Assembly: GCA_045627045.1 (NCBI GenBank)
Contig: JAZQMY010000022.1
Location: forward strand, 1 to 40,381
Source of the DNA: SIG351 sp045627045
GTDB taxonomy: Bacteria; Bacillota; Clostridia; HGM11327
Direction of reading: 5' to 3'
DNA: 40,381 nt
The position numbers and the translations under genes were made by a program. The notes under the pieces were generated by a model, which saw only the letters and a list, made by a program, of their open reading frames with translations, did not search any database and was not told where the DNA came from. Of the stretch, positions 9,025-16,227 are shown in pieces. The first letter of the stretch is position 1, and every line of letters starts with the position of its first letter.

Positions 9025-10953
9025 TTAAATATCAAGATTTTCAACGAACTTGGCGTTCTGTTCAATAAACTCTTTTCTCGGCTGAGGCTTCTCACCCATA
9101 AGGAGTGAGAATATTTCATCGGCCTTTGCCGCATCTTCAACAGTAACACGAAGAAGAGTTCTTGTTTCCTTGTCCATTGTTGTTTCCTTGAGCTGCTCGG
9201 CATCCATTTCACCGAGACCTTTGTATCGCTGAACGTCAAAGCCATTGTTTCTGCCCACTCTTTCCATTATATCGTTGAGCTGATCATCATTGTAAGCATA
9301 ATACTTCTGATTGCCCTTCTTAATGAGATAAAGCGGAGGCTGTGCGATATAAATATGGCCTTCCTCAACAAGCGGCTTCATATAGCGATAGAAGAATGTG
9401 AGAAGAAGAATTCTGATATGGCTTCCGTCGACATCGGCATCGGTCATGCAGATAATCTTATCATAGCGAAGCTTCTTGATATCAAAATCAGCACCGATAC
9501 CTGTGCCGAAGGCAGTGATCATGGAGCGGATTTCCTCGTTGCCGAGTGCCCTGTCAAGTCTTGCCTTTTCTACGTTAAGTATCTTACCGCGAAGAGGGAG
9601 AATAGCCTGATACTTTCTGCTTCTTCCGCCCTTGGCAGTACCGCCGGCGGAAAGTCCCTCTACAATGAATATCTCGCAAAGAGAAGGATCCTTTTCGGAG
9701 CAGTCAGCAAGCTTGCCCGGAAGTGATGCAGTGTCAAGGCTGCCTTTTCTTGCAATATCCCTTGCATGACGGGCCGCTTCTCTTGCTCTTGCCGCAAGCA
9801 TGATCTTTGAAAGGATCGTCTTTGCCTGAGCAGGGTTCTCACCGAAGAAGCTCATAACGTTTTCATATGTGCAGGCATCGACAATAGGTCTTACCTCGGA
9901 GTTGCCGAGCTTGGTCTTTGTCTGACCTTCAAACTGCGGTTCCTCGATTTTTACGCTGATAACAGCAGTAAGGCCTTCACGGATATCATCGCCCGTAAAG
10001 TTCTGATCGGCTTCCTTGAGAAGTCCTATCTTTCTGCAATAATCGTTTACAGCTCTTGTAAGACCTGTCTTGTAGCCTACAAGATGCGTACCGCCTTCTT
10101 CAGTGTTGATATTGTTTACATATGTGAATACGTTCTCAACGTAAGTATCCGTGTACTGCATTGCGATTTCGACCTCAGTCGAGCCCTTCTTATCGTCAAA
10201 ATACAGTATTTTGTCAGTGATTACATCCTTGGCTTTATTCTGGAACTCAATGAATGAGATGATACCGCCCTCAAACTTATATGATACCTCAACAGGCTCC
10301 TCGCCTCTTTCATCTCTGAAAACTATGCAGATGTTCTTATTGAGGAAAGCAAGAAGACGCAGTCTTGAATTGAGCGTATCAAAATCAAAATTAAGCGTTT
10401 CAAAGATTTCTTTATCAGGATGGAACGTAATGATAGTGCCGTGCTTGGTAGTATCTGCTACTCTGACAACATCTCCCTGCGGAATACCGCCGTTAAGGTA
10501 TTCCTGCTTATAATAGCCCTCGCCGTTATAAACCTCTGCCGTAAGTCTGTCTGAAAGAGCATTAACAACAGAAAGACCAACGCCATGCAAACCGCCTGAA
10601 ACCTTGTATCCACCGCCGCCGAATTTACCGCCTGCATGAAGCACAGTAAGAACGACCTGCAATGTTGAAAAGCCCATCTTCTGGTGGATGCCGACAGGGA
10701 TACCTCTGCCGTTATCCTCTACTCTTACAGAGCCGTCATTAAGGAGGGTAACGTGAATGGTATCGCAGAAGCCGGCAAGTGCTTCGTCAATACTGTTGTC
10801 AACGATTTCGTAAACCAGATGATGAAGTCCTCTCTCACCTGTGCTGCCGATATACATACCCGGACGCTTACGAACCGCTTCAAGACCGTCAAGAACCTGT
10901 ATGGCGTCCTGGTCATAAGTCTTTAATTCATTTTTATCAGTTAAATCAGCCAA
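9025..10953 (-). CDS. gyrB: DNA gyrase subunit B with variant TOPRIM motif
   Basis: The ATPase/TOPRIM subunit of gyrase, 642 aa. GHKL ATP site: EIVDNSIDEA, DNGRGIP and GGLHGVGLSVVNALS. TOPRIM: E432 in FIVEGLSAGG, then MTDADVDGSH with both metal-binding aspartates. The usual EGDSAGGSAK reads EGLSAGGTAK: codon CTT at 9654-9652 gives L434 where E. coli has D426, a quinolone-determining residue. QRYKGLGEM near the C-terminus is intact. The start is TTG 10953: no ATG, GTG or other TTG lies in frame between the upstream stop and the conserved YDQDAIQVL. No purine-rich ribosome site precedes the TTG; instead a 12-codon leader ORF (10984-10946) with a good site overlaps it. Lies between remB and gyrA; recF, dnaN and dnaA are not adjacent. 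Confidence 0.97.
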   Translation of the reverse strand: MADLTDKNELKTYDQDAIQVLDGLEAVRKRPGMYIGSTGERGLHHLVYEIVDNSIDEALAGFCDTIHVTLLNDGSVRVEDNGRGIPVGIHQKMGFSTLQVVLTVLHAGGKFGGGGYKVSGGLHGVGLSVVNALSDRLTAEVYNGEGYYKQEYLNGGIPQGDVVRVADTTKHGTIITFHPDKEIFETLNFDFDTLNSRLRLLAFLNKNICIVFRDERGEEPVEVSYKFEGGIISFIEFQNKAKDVITDKILYFDDKKGSTEVEIAMQYTDTYVENVFTYVNNINTEEGGTHLVGYKTGLTRAVNDYCRKIGLLKEADQNFTGDDIREGLTAVISVKIEEPQFEGQTKTKLGNSEVRPIVDACTYENVMSFFGENPAQAKTILSKIMLAARAREAARHARDIARKGSLDTASLPGKLADCSEKDPSLCEIFIVEGLSAGGTAKGGRSRKYQAILPLRGKILNVEKARLDRALGNEEIRSMITAFGTGIGADFDIKKLRYDKIICMTDADVDGSHIRILLLTFFYRYMKPLVEEGHIYIAQPPLYLIKKGNQKYYAYNDDQLNDIMERVGRNNGFDVQRYKGLGEMDAEQLKETTMDKETRTLLRVTVEDAAKADEIFSLLMGEKPQPRKEFIEQNAKFVENLDI

Positions 10954-10984
10954 TTTTGAATTTAGCAGGAGACATCTTAATCAA
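10946..10984 (-). CDS. Possible leader ORF overlapping the gyrB start
   Basis: TTG 10984 to TGA 10948-10946 encodes a 12-residue peptide MIKMSPAKFKIG. GGAG at 10996-10993 is 8 nt upstream, a normal ribosome site, while gyrB itself has none. The gyrB TTG (10953-10951) lies inside the leader, just before its stop, so termination-reinitiation could drive gyrB translation. Alternatives are a frameshift (programmed or a sequencing error) that would fuse MSPAKFK to the GyrB N-terminus, or chance. Confidence 0.35.
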   Translation of the reverse strand: MIKMSPAKFKIG

Positions 10985-11022
10985 AGCCCTGTCTCCGCAC
11001 TCCTTTCACAATCTCATAAAAC

Positions 11023-11253
11023 TTAAAGATCAATATTTTTCTTTGCCAATCTGGCTTTTAGCGTGCGTGAAGTATATGAAGTAAAATACACCTTTTCACA
11101 GGTGCCTTCCTTCACCACTACAAATGACTTGAACGGCGGCGGAGTAACGTTTTCTCCCGTCTGCGGCAATGAATTATCCGTAACAGAATCGCATCTGAAA
11201 ATACCGATAATATCTTTCCTGAAAACAAGCTTGTCATCGCCTATGCGGATCAT
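11023..11253 (-). CDS. remB: RemB-like extracellular matrix regulator (DUF370 family, YaaB)
   Basis: A 76-aa protein beginning MIRIGDDKLVFRKDIIGIF and containing KSFVVVKEG and VYFTSYTSRTLKAR, the pattern of RemB/YaaB. Its B. subtilis counterpart sits directly upstream of gyrB. RemB helps activate biofilm-matrix genes in B. subtilis; its role in Clostridia is unknown. ATG 11253 has GGGGAGAG eight bases upstream. First gene of remB-gyrB-gyrA; the 69-bp gap to gyrB contains the gyrB leader ORF and no obvious second promoter. Identification rests on the motif pattern and position. Confidence 0.85.
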   Translation of the reverse strand: MIRIGDDKLVFRKDIIGIFRCDSVTDNSLPQTGENVTPPPFKSFVVVKEGTCEKVYFTSYTSRTLKARLAKKNIDL

Positions 11254-11334
11254 AAAGTACTCTCCCCGTATCAGTTTCTGAGTGGTTTTTTGCGTTATGA
11301 GAACACGCCCGCAACGTTAATTCACATCAGTGAT

Positions 11335-11363
11335 ATTATACCACATTTTTTGATTTTTGTAAA
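11335..11363 (-). promoter_or_regulatory. Sigma-A promoter of remB-gyrB-gyrA
   Basis: Minus strand TTTACA (11363-11358), 17-bp spacer, TATAAT (11340-11335). It gives a leader of about 75 nt before remB. It is the only strong promoter seen upstream of gyrB. Confidence 0.85.
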
Positions 11364-11458
11364 GATAAATCGGGAAAAATCGTCAATTACGGCCGTATTT
11401 GTTTCCGCATTTCTCCGCAATAAACGAGCACAACAAAAAGCAGTTTATAAAGGCACTG

Positions 11459-11501
11459 AAAAGGACGGCTCTGATGGCTTTTCATCAGACATCCGTCCTT
11501 T
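11459..11501 (-). terminator. Long hairpin terminator after the 160-aa membrane protein gene
   Basis: Outer stem 11461-11468 pairs with 11493-11500 and inner stem 11470-11476 pairs with 11483-11489. On the minus strand it ends in CCTTTTC, a short T-run. It lies 10 bp past the stop of the 11511-11993 gene and insulates it from the remB promoter. Confidence 0.7.
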
Positions 11502-11510
11502 GTCATATCT

Positions 11511-11993
11511 TCATTCTCTTACTTCAAGCTTCATGATAACGTTATCAAGTCCTGCAGGATTATAAGTGATCCTTACATAAACGCCGTCATCAAGCACGCC
11601 TCCGCCGAGCTTCGTTATCTTGTAGCCATAGCCCGTCACAAAGCCGGTCTGGAAGCGTTCGATGTCCACATAGAATGAGTCCTGTCCCTGAACTTCAATT
11701 CCGGTGTCATTGAACGATGTGATCTCTCCCTCCACGACAAGGCAAGTCCCTGCCGTGTAAGCCTCCCAGCTCTTGTTCTGCTTGACTCTGTCGGTTGCGG
11801 CGTTCACTCCCATGTAAGCAAACATGGCAATAAAAAACGCCATCAGCAGTACTCCGATAATCTTTATCTTCTTTCTGAAAACCGCAAGCAATACTCCGAG
11901 CACAACCACTATGCTCCAGAATATTACAAGTGCGCCAGGGAAGCCCAGCTTTTCTGCTTCAAAAACAGTATAAAATGTGTCAGTCAATGTCAT
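11511..11993 (-). CDS. Hypothetical two-TM membrane protein
   Basis: 160 aa. Two membrane segments (about residues 19-38 and 44-62) are followed by an extracytoplasmic beta-rich domain of about 90 residues (CLVVEGEITSFNDTGIEVQG... to the C-terminus). The soluble part reads like a small OB- or NfeD-like barrel, but I do not recognise a family. ATG 11993 has only a weak site (TAGGA, 3 nt). It is transcribed alone from an AT-rich upstream region and ends at a long hairpin. It is divergent from the SPFH gene, which would fit an NfeD-like partner, but that is speculation because the gene lacks an NfeD signature. Confidence 0.7.
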   Translation of the reverse strand: MTLTDTFYTVFEAEKLGFPGALVIFWSIVVVLGVLLAVFRKKIKIIGVLLMAFFIAMFAYMGVNAATDRVKQNKSWEAYTAGTCLVVEGEITSFNDTGIEVQGQDSFYVDIERFQTGFVTGYGYKITKLGGGVLDDGVYVRITYNPAGLDNVIMKLEVRE

Positions 11994-12336
11994 TTTCCTA
12001 TTTATCTTTCTCTATATGTATTATTTGTTTAATAGCGTATTTATATATTCAAATATTTTTATATATTTTTCTACAATAGTTACTCCGGATGTTCTCTGTT
12101 TCGCAGCAGCAGTCAAACTGTTTTCCGGCTCGGAAATCAGCCCTCAGACCCATAAGAATCCCTGCATTTGAGCTAAAAAGCCACAGATACTTTGCTCTTA
12201 TGCATATTATTATCCCTATATCCTTTTTCTTTATAAATTATATCATTTGTTCTGAAAAAGTTCAAGCATTATTTTATCTTTCAAGCCACAAATCAGCCAT
12301 TTTCAATATATTTACTTTTGTTGATATTTATTTTGC
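11994..12336. other. Intergenic region between divergent genes, no gene recognised
   Basis: AT-rich flanks surround a more GC-balanced stretch at about 12075-12190. I see no RNA gene, repeat or convincing ORF. The plus-strand frame through the middle (ending IVTPDVLCFAAAVKLFSGSE) begins in low-complexity AT-rich sequence and lacks a ribosome site. Confidence 0.5.
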
Positions 12337-12365
12337 TTGCAAAAGGAGCTCATTTAGTGTATAAT
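12337..12365 (+). promoter_or_regulatory. Sigma-A promoter of the SPFH gene
   Basis: TTGCAA (12337-12342), 17-bp spacer, TATAAT (12360-12365). It lies 39 nt upstream of the SPFH start codon. Confidence 0.8.
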
Positions 12366-12404
12366 ATATATAGTCTGTAATGCAGACGCGAAAGGAGAGA
12401 AAAA

Positions 12405-13406
12405 ATGGGTTTATTCATTTTCGGAATCATCATCATTATCTTCGGTATTGTTTTCGGTGCCGCAGTAAGCAACACAGGCAAGAAAAGTGCTTCTGTTGTA
12501 GTAAGAGTAATTGCCGCACTTGCAGGTGTTGTTCTCATAGCACTCAGCTGTGTAAGAACAGTCCCCACAGGTCACACAGGCATTGTAACAACTTTCGGTA
12601 AGGTTGAAGATGCAACCTACGAAGCAGGCGTTCACGTTGTCCTCCCGTGGAAAACGGTAATCAATATGGACAACAGAAACCAGAAGGCAACCGAGCGGCT
12701 CATGTGCTTCTCCTCTGATATCCAGGAGGTATCCGTTGTATACACTCTCAACTATCAGATTGAGAAGACAAACGCACAGACCATTTACCGCACGATCGGT
12801 ACTGACTATTACAGAACAGTAGTAAGCCCCCGTATCGAAGAAGCAGTAAAGAGTGTCATTGCAAAGTACACCGCCGAGGAGCTTCTGAGCAACCGTGCAG
12901 TTCTTTCAAACGAAATCAAGGACATCCTCACAGCCAAGCTTGCAACATACAATATAGAAGTAATTGATACTTCTCTTGAGGATCTCGACTTCTCCGATGC
13001 CTTCACAGATGCCGTAGAAGCAAAGCAGGTAGCCGAGCAGAAGAGCAAGCAGGCAGAGATCGAGCAGGGTCAGGCTTTGATGGAAGCAGACTACAAGGCT
13101 AAAATCGCAAAGACAGAAGCCGAGGCAGCCGCTACCGTTGCAAAGATCGCCGCACAGGCAGATCTCGATGTTGTAAAGATTCAGGCTGATGCCGCTGAGT
13201 ACGCAGGTCAGAAGGATGCCGCAGTCATTGCTCAGATAAGAGACGTTCTTACATCAGATCCCGAGAACCTCACAACAGACGATATCGAAAAGCTTCTTAT
13301 GTATTACTATATTGAGAAGTGGGACGGTCAGCTTCCCGAGACATACATCGGTACAGAGGATTTTTACGCAATGCTTGCAAAGGCCCTTGAGGTCACAGCA
13401 AAGTAA
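12405..13406 (+). CDS. SPFH/Band 7 (prohibitin-like) membrane protein
   Basis: 333 aa. Two N-terminal hydrophobic segments (about 2-20 and 32-48) anchor the protein. The SPFH domain follows (TVPTGHTGIVTTFGKVEDATYEAGVHVVLPW at about 52-82 is the usual entry), running to about residue 205. An Ala/Lys/Glu-rich coiled coil (about 205-275) precedes a short C-terminal domain. Such prohibitin/flotillin-like proteins form oligomeric rings or cages in the membrane that organise microdomains or chaperone membrane proteases; the client here is unknown. GGAG eight bases before the ATG supports the start. Single-gene unit with its own promoter and terminator. Confidence 0.92.
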   Translation: MGLFIFGIIIIIFGIVFGAAVSNTGKKSASVVVRVIAALAGVVLIALSCVRTVPTGHTGIVTTFGKVEDATYEAGVHVVLPWKTVINMDNRNQKATERLMCFSSDIQEVSVVYTLNYQIEKTNAQTIYRTIGTDYYRTVVSPRIEEAVKSVIAKYTAEELLSNRAVLSNEIKDILTAKLATYNIEVIDTSLEDLDFSDAFTDAVEAKQVAEQKSKQAEIEQGQALMEADYKAKIAKTEAEAAATVAKIAAQADLDVVKIQADAAEYAGQKDAAVIAQIRDVLTSDPENLTTDDIEKLLMYYYIEKWDGQLPETYIGTEDFYAMLAKALEVTAK

Positions 13407-13434
13407 TCGTCAATAGCGGATATCATTAAAGAAT

Positions 13435-13480
13435 AACCCGTCGATAAGGAATCATAATTCCAAATCAACGGGTTTATTTT
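13435..13480 (+). terminator. Terminator after the SPFH gene, probably bidirectional
   Basis: AACCCGT (13435-13441) pairs with ACGGGTT (13468-13474), with inner GGAAT/ATTCC (13448-13452 and 13457-13461), then TTATTTT. The minus strand reads a similar hairpin followed by ATTCTTT just past the convergent oxidoreductase gene. Confidence 0.75.
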
Positions 13481-13513
13481 ACGTTCAATTTTTACATAAT
13501 TTCAGGCAAGCCA

Positions 13514-14764
13514 TCAGTTCTCGCCGAGAAGCTCGTCAATATCAACTATTCTGCCCTCTGCAATAGAAATATTTCCCGCAACGCCTATCAGTACCGAATA
13601 AGCGCCGTCAGTTGAGTTTGCTCTCTGTGTCGGCAAGTCGGGCTCTTCGTCAAGGAAAAGAACTCTTAAAAGCTTCATGTCAGCATTATAATGTCCTGCA
13701 CCCTGATTGCTCGGTCTGTCATACGTTGTAACGTTGCCATCCTTGTCAATAAGGCGGATAAAGTCGTATTTCTCGCCCTCTCTGAGGCCTCCGCTGTGGA
13801 ATACCGATGCCTCTATTCTTCCCTCTGAGCCATTGATATAAAGCTTGTAGCCCTCATACATGCCCGCAGAAGTCTCGCTGTAGCTCATCGTTATGCCGTT
13901 CTCGTATTCAACGATAAGAGACATCGTATCATAAATATCAATATCTTCAGCATAAACGCAGGCATCACGGTAATACCTGTCATAAATCTCGTTCTGATGA
14001 TAAAGAAGATCAGCCGCACCGACGGTAGTATCGTAATAGTATTCGCACTTATCAGCATACGGGCATCCCAGACATCTCTCTGAACGGAACGGACCGTTCT
14101 TGCCGTACTTGCGGAGCTTTCCGAAAGCTGAAACCTTCTTGGGGTGCTGACCGATAAGCCAGTTGACACTGTCAAAATGATGTGTAGCCTTCGTTACAAG
14201 CAAGCCTCCGCTTCTCTTGAGATATCTGTTCCAGCGGTGATAGTAGCTTGCGCCGTGTCCTGACTGATTCTTCGCATTTCCAGTGAGAAGATATTCGTAA
14301 TGAATGTTATAAATATCGCCGATAGCATTTGAATCAAGCAATTTCTTCAAGAAAAGCATTGAAGGATCGTATCTTACATTGAAGCACTGAATTATTCTCT
14401 TGCCATACTTTCTTTCTGCTTCCCTCAGAGCTCTTACCTGCTCCGCATTTATTGCCATGGGCTTTTCGGAGAAAACATCAACTCCGTAAGCAAGTCCCCT
14501 GATGCAGTAATCAACATGGCAGTAGTCTTCCGTCGCAACGATGAGGAAATCAGGTGCAGATTTCTGCATCATTTCATCAAACGTTTCATACACCGGAACT
14601 CCGCCGCACTCCTTTGCAACTGCTCTTGCTCTTCCCGGATTGGAGTCATAAATTCCAACAAGCTCATTCTTTTCACTGAGTTCCTTATTGAAAACTATGT
14701 GCACGGCATACATTCCCATGCCTCTTGAGCTTGCACCGCATAATACAATTCTTCTTTTGTCCAT
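13514..14764 (-). CDS. Gfo/Idh/MocA-family oxidoreductase with cysteine cluster
   Basis: 416 aa. The N-terminal Rossmann domain has GASSRGMG (10-17) and the family signature SEKPMA (99-104). The C-terminal substrate domain has ATHHFDSVNWLIG with the His/Asp pair expected for the active site. The enzyme probably oxidises or reduces a sugar, inositol or related polyol with NAD(P); the substrate cannot be read. Unusual: C231-x2-C234-x5-C240 (CLGCPYADKC) inside the C-terminal domain, looking like a metal or Fe-S ligand set. Start ATG 14764 is about 10 nt after AAAGGA; a GTG two codons earlier is only 4 nt away. It lies 70 bp downstream of the peroxiredoxin gene and may be co-transcribed with it. 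Confidence 0.9.
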   Translation of the reverse strand: MDKRRIVLCGASSRGMGMYAVHIVFNKELSEKNELVGIYDSNPGRARAVAKECGGVPVYETFDEMMQKSAPDFLIVATEDYCHVDYCIRGLAYGVDVFSEKPMAINAEQVRALREAERKYGKRIIQCFNVRYDPSMLFLKKLLDSNAIGDIYNIHYEYLLTGNAKNQSGHGASYYHRWNRYLKRSGGLLVTKATHHFDSVNWLIGQHPKKVSAFGKLRKYGKNGPFRSERCLGCPYADKCEYYYDTTVGAADLLYHQNEIYDRYYRDACVYAEDIDIYDTMSLIVEYENGITMSYSETSAGMYEGYKLYINGSEGRIEASVFHSGGLREGEKYDFIRLIDKDGNVTTYDRPSNQGAGHYNADMKLLRVLFLDEEPDLPTQRANSTDGAYSVLIGVAGNISIAEGRIVDIDELLGEN

Positions 14765-14834
14765 TATCACTTATTCCTTTCTGAAAATTTTAATTTGATT
14801 CTTAATTGACAGAGATTTTAATGCATCGATTCCG

Positions 14835-15287
14835 TCATACAAGTCCGAAAAGCTTTTCAGCGTCCTCCGAAGCCTTGACCTTGTCATCGGAATAAACTAT
14901 TATTCCATCCTCATCAATTACGTACGTTGTCCTGACAACGCCCATTGAAGTTCTTCCGCAGAACTTCTTCTCTTTCCAGACATCATAATTCTTTATGGCT
15001 GAAAGCTCTGTGTCGGAAAGCAAAGTAAATTTCAGGTCATAATTCGTTTCAAACTTCTTGTGCGACGAAACACTGTCTTTGCTGATGCCAATGACCTCAA
15101 TGCCCTTTTCTCTGAATTTTTCTGTCCTTTCGGAATATCCCACAGCCTGCCTTGAGCAGCCCGAAGTATTGTCCTTCGGATAAAAATAAAGAATTATTTT
15201 CTTTCCTTTGTATTCAGATAAAGTATGTACCGTTCCATTCTGATCACGAAGCAGAAAATCAGGAGCCTTTGTTCCTGTTTCAAGCAT
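14835..15287 (-). CDS. bcp: Peroxiredoxin, Bcp/PrxQ type
   Basis: A 150-aa thiol peroxidase reducing peroxides. The peroxidatic cysteine is C44 in YFYPKDNTSGCSRQA, and the thioredoxin-fold features are present. The resolving cysteine that many Bcp proteins carry five residues later is absent (valine there). A second cysteine occurs at C110 (KKFCGRTS), so this is either a 1-Cys type or uses C110. The first GTG frame (15296) overlaps the ribosome site AGAGGTG; ATG 15287 is 6 nt after it and is the start I use. It has its own promoter and no terminator before the downstream oxidoreductase. Confidence 0.93.
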   Translation of the reverse strand: MLETGTKAPDFLLRDQNGTVHTLSEYKGKKIILYFYPKDNTSGCSRQAVGYSERTEKFREKGIEVIGISKDSVSSHKKFETNYDLKFTLLSDTELSAIKNYDVWKEKKFCGRTSMGVVRTTYVIDEDGIIVYSDDKVKASEDAEKLFGLV

Positions 15288-15316
15288 AAAAATCACCTCT
15301 TGATTAAATCTAATAT

Positions 15317-15345
15317 ATTATATCACTTTGCATAAAAAATTGCAA
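15317..15345 (-). promoter_or_regulatory. Sigma-A promoter of bcp
   Basis: Minus strand TTGCAA (15345-15340), 17-bp spacer, TATAAT (15322-15317), 30 nt before the bcp start. Just upstream, an 8-bp inverted repeat GGAAAAAT/ATTTTTCC (15362-15369 and 15396-15403) lies between promoter and tRNA terminator; no PerR- or Spx-like box was recognised. Confidence 0.85.
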
Positions 15346-15415
15346 GCATCCATCTGAAAAAGGAAAAATCCGTGCATGACCGAATATCAAAAAGAATTTT
15401 TCCAAATCAAGGTAT

Positions 15416-15444
15416 AAAAAAATCTCTTGTCGATTGACAAGAGA
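15416..15444 (-). terminator. Terminator of the six-tRNA operon
   Basis: Minus strand: 9-bp perfect stem (15444-15436 with 15431-15423), 4-nt loop, then a run of T (15422-15416). It lies 7 bp past the tRNA-Tyr CCA end. Confidence 0.92.
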
Positions 15445-15451
15445 CTTTTTG

Positions 15452-15536
15452 TGGTGGGGGGAGGTGGATTCGAACCACCGAAGGCATTGCCAGCAGATTT
15501 ACAGTCTGTCCCCATTGGCCGCTCGGGAATCCCCCC
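15452..15536 (-). tRNA. tRNA-Tyr(GTA)
   Basis: 85-nt class II tRNA including encoded CCA. Acceptor stem GGGGGGA/TCCCCCC, anticodon GTA in ACTGTAAATC, long variable arm (GCTGGCAATGCCTTC region) and TTCGAAT T-loop. Last gene of the cluster. Confidence 0.97.
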
Positions 15537-15572
15537 AGGCATTATATATAAATTTTAGTAATGCTCCCAAAA

Positions 15573-15648
15573 TGGTGCCTCGAACCGGAATTGAACCAGT
15601 GACACGAGGATTTTCAGTCCACTGCTCTACCAACTGAGCTATCGAGGC
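15573..15648 (-). tRNA. tRNA-Phe(GAA)
   Basis: 76 nt with encoded CCA. Acceptor GCCTCGA/TCGAGGC, D-arm TAGCTCAGTTGGTAGAGC, anticodon loop CTGAAAA (GAA), T-loop TTCAATT. Confidence 0.97.
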
Positions 15649-15652
15649 ACAT

Positions 15653-15729
15653 TGGCGACCCGGATGAGGCTCGAACTCACGACCTCCAGCGTGACAGGCT
15701 GGCGTTCTAACCAACTGAACTACCGGGCC
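15653..15729 (-). tRNA. tRNA-Asp(GTC)
   Basis: 77 nt with encoded CCA. Acceptor GGCCCGG/CCGGGTC (one G-T pair), discriminator G as expected for Asp, anticodon loop CTGTCAC (GTC), T-loop TTCGAGC. It ends 4 nt before tRNA-Phe. Confidence 0.97.
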
Positions 15730-15775
15730 AAGTGTGCAAAAATGATCAATAATGAATATTGATGTTAAATTAAAA

Positions 15776-15852
15776 TGGTGGGCCTTCAGGGACTTGAACC
15801 CCGGACCGACCGGTTATGAGCCGGTTGCTCTAACCAACTGAGCTAAAAGCCC
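15776..15852 (-). tRNA. tRNA with CAT anticodon (Met or Ile2)
   Basis: 77 nt with encoded CCA. Acceptor GGGCTTT/AAGGCCC, anticodon loop CTCATAA (CAT). It is not an initiator: positions 1-72 pair as G-C and the anticodon stem lacks the three G-C pairs. The acceptor and GGCTCATAACC arm resemble B. subtilis tRNA-Ile2, whose C34 is converted to lysidine by TilS, more than its elongator Met. Sequence alone does not settle the identity. Confidence 0.92.
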
Positions 15853-15858
15853 AAAAAG

Positions 15859-15933
15859 TGGTGATCCCTAGCAGACTTGAACTGCTGTTACCGCCGTGAA
15901 AGGGCGATGTCTTAACCACTTGACCAAGGGACC
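15859..15933 (-). tRNA. tRNA-Glu(TTC)
   Basis: 75 nt with encoded CCA. Acceptor GGTCCCT/AGGGATC (one G-T pair), anticodon loop CTTTCAC (TTC), T-loop TTCAAGT. Second gene of the operon. Confidence 0.97.
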
Positions 15934-15949
15934 ATAAATACAATTTCAA

Positions 15950-16025
15950 TGGTCGGGGTGAAGGGACTCGAACCCCCGGCCCCATGCTCCCAAAGCACGT
16001 GCGCTACCAACTGCGCTACACCCCG
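15950..16025 (-). tRNA. tRNA-Pro(TGG)
   Basis: 76 nt with encoded CCA. Acceptor CGGGGTG/CACCCCG, anticodon loop TTTGGGA (TGG), T-loop TTCGAGT. First gene of the operon, about 24 nt downstream of the predicted transcription start. Confidence 0.97.
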
Positions 16026-16055
16026 ATGCATGTGCCATCTTGCGACGACTGCTAC

Positions 16056-16084
16056 ATTATACTACATAATTGAATTTTTGTCAA
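16056..16084 (-). promoter_or_regulatory. Consensus sigma-A promoter of the tRNA operon
   Basis: Minus strand TTGACA (16084-16079), 17-bp spacer, TATAAT (16061-16056). Both hexamers match the consensus exactly, as expected for a stable-RNA operon. Confidence 0.92.
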
Positions 16085-16227
16085 TAGGCTTTTTCAATTA
16101 TTTTTGAAATATTTTTGAAATACTTCTTTGCAATCGTTCATTCAGGTTTGAGTTTCGCACTCACTCATTGACAGTTGATATTTTACTACAAAACGTTCTT
16201 TTTGTCAATACCTTTTTTACATTTTTT

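Noticed and set aside
11977..12171. Plus-strand ORF ending IVTPDVLCFAAAVKLFSGSE
   Set aside because: It starts in low-complexity AT-rich sequence opposite another gene's start, with no ribosome site or recognisable family.
15776..15852. Initiator tRNA-fMet
   Set aside because: The CAT tRNA has a paired first base pair (G1-C72) and no GGG/CCC anticodon stem, so it is elongator Met or Ile2.
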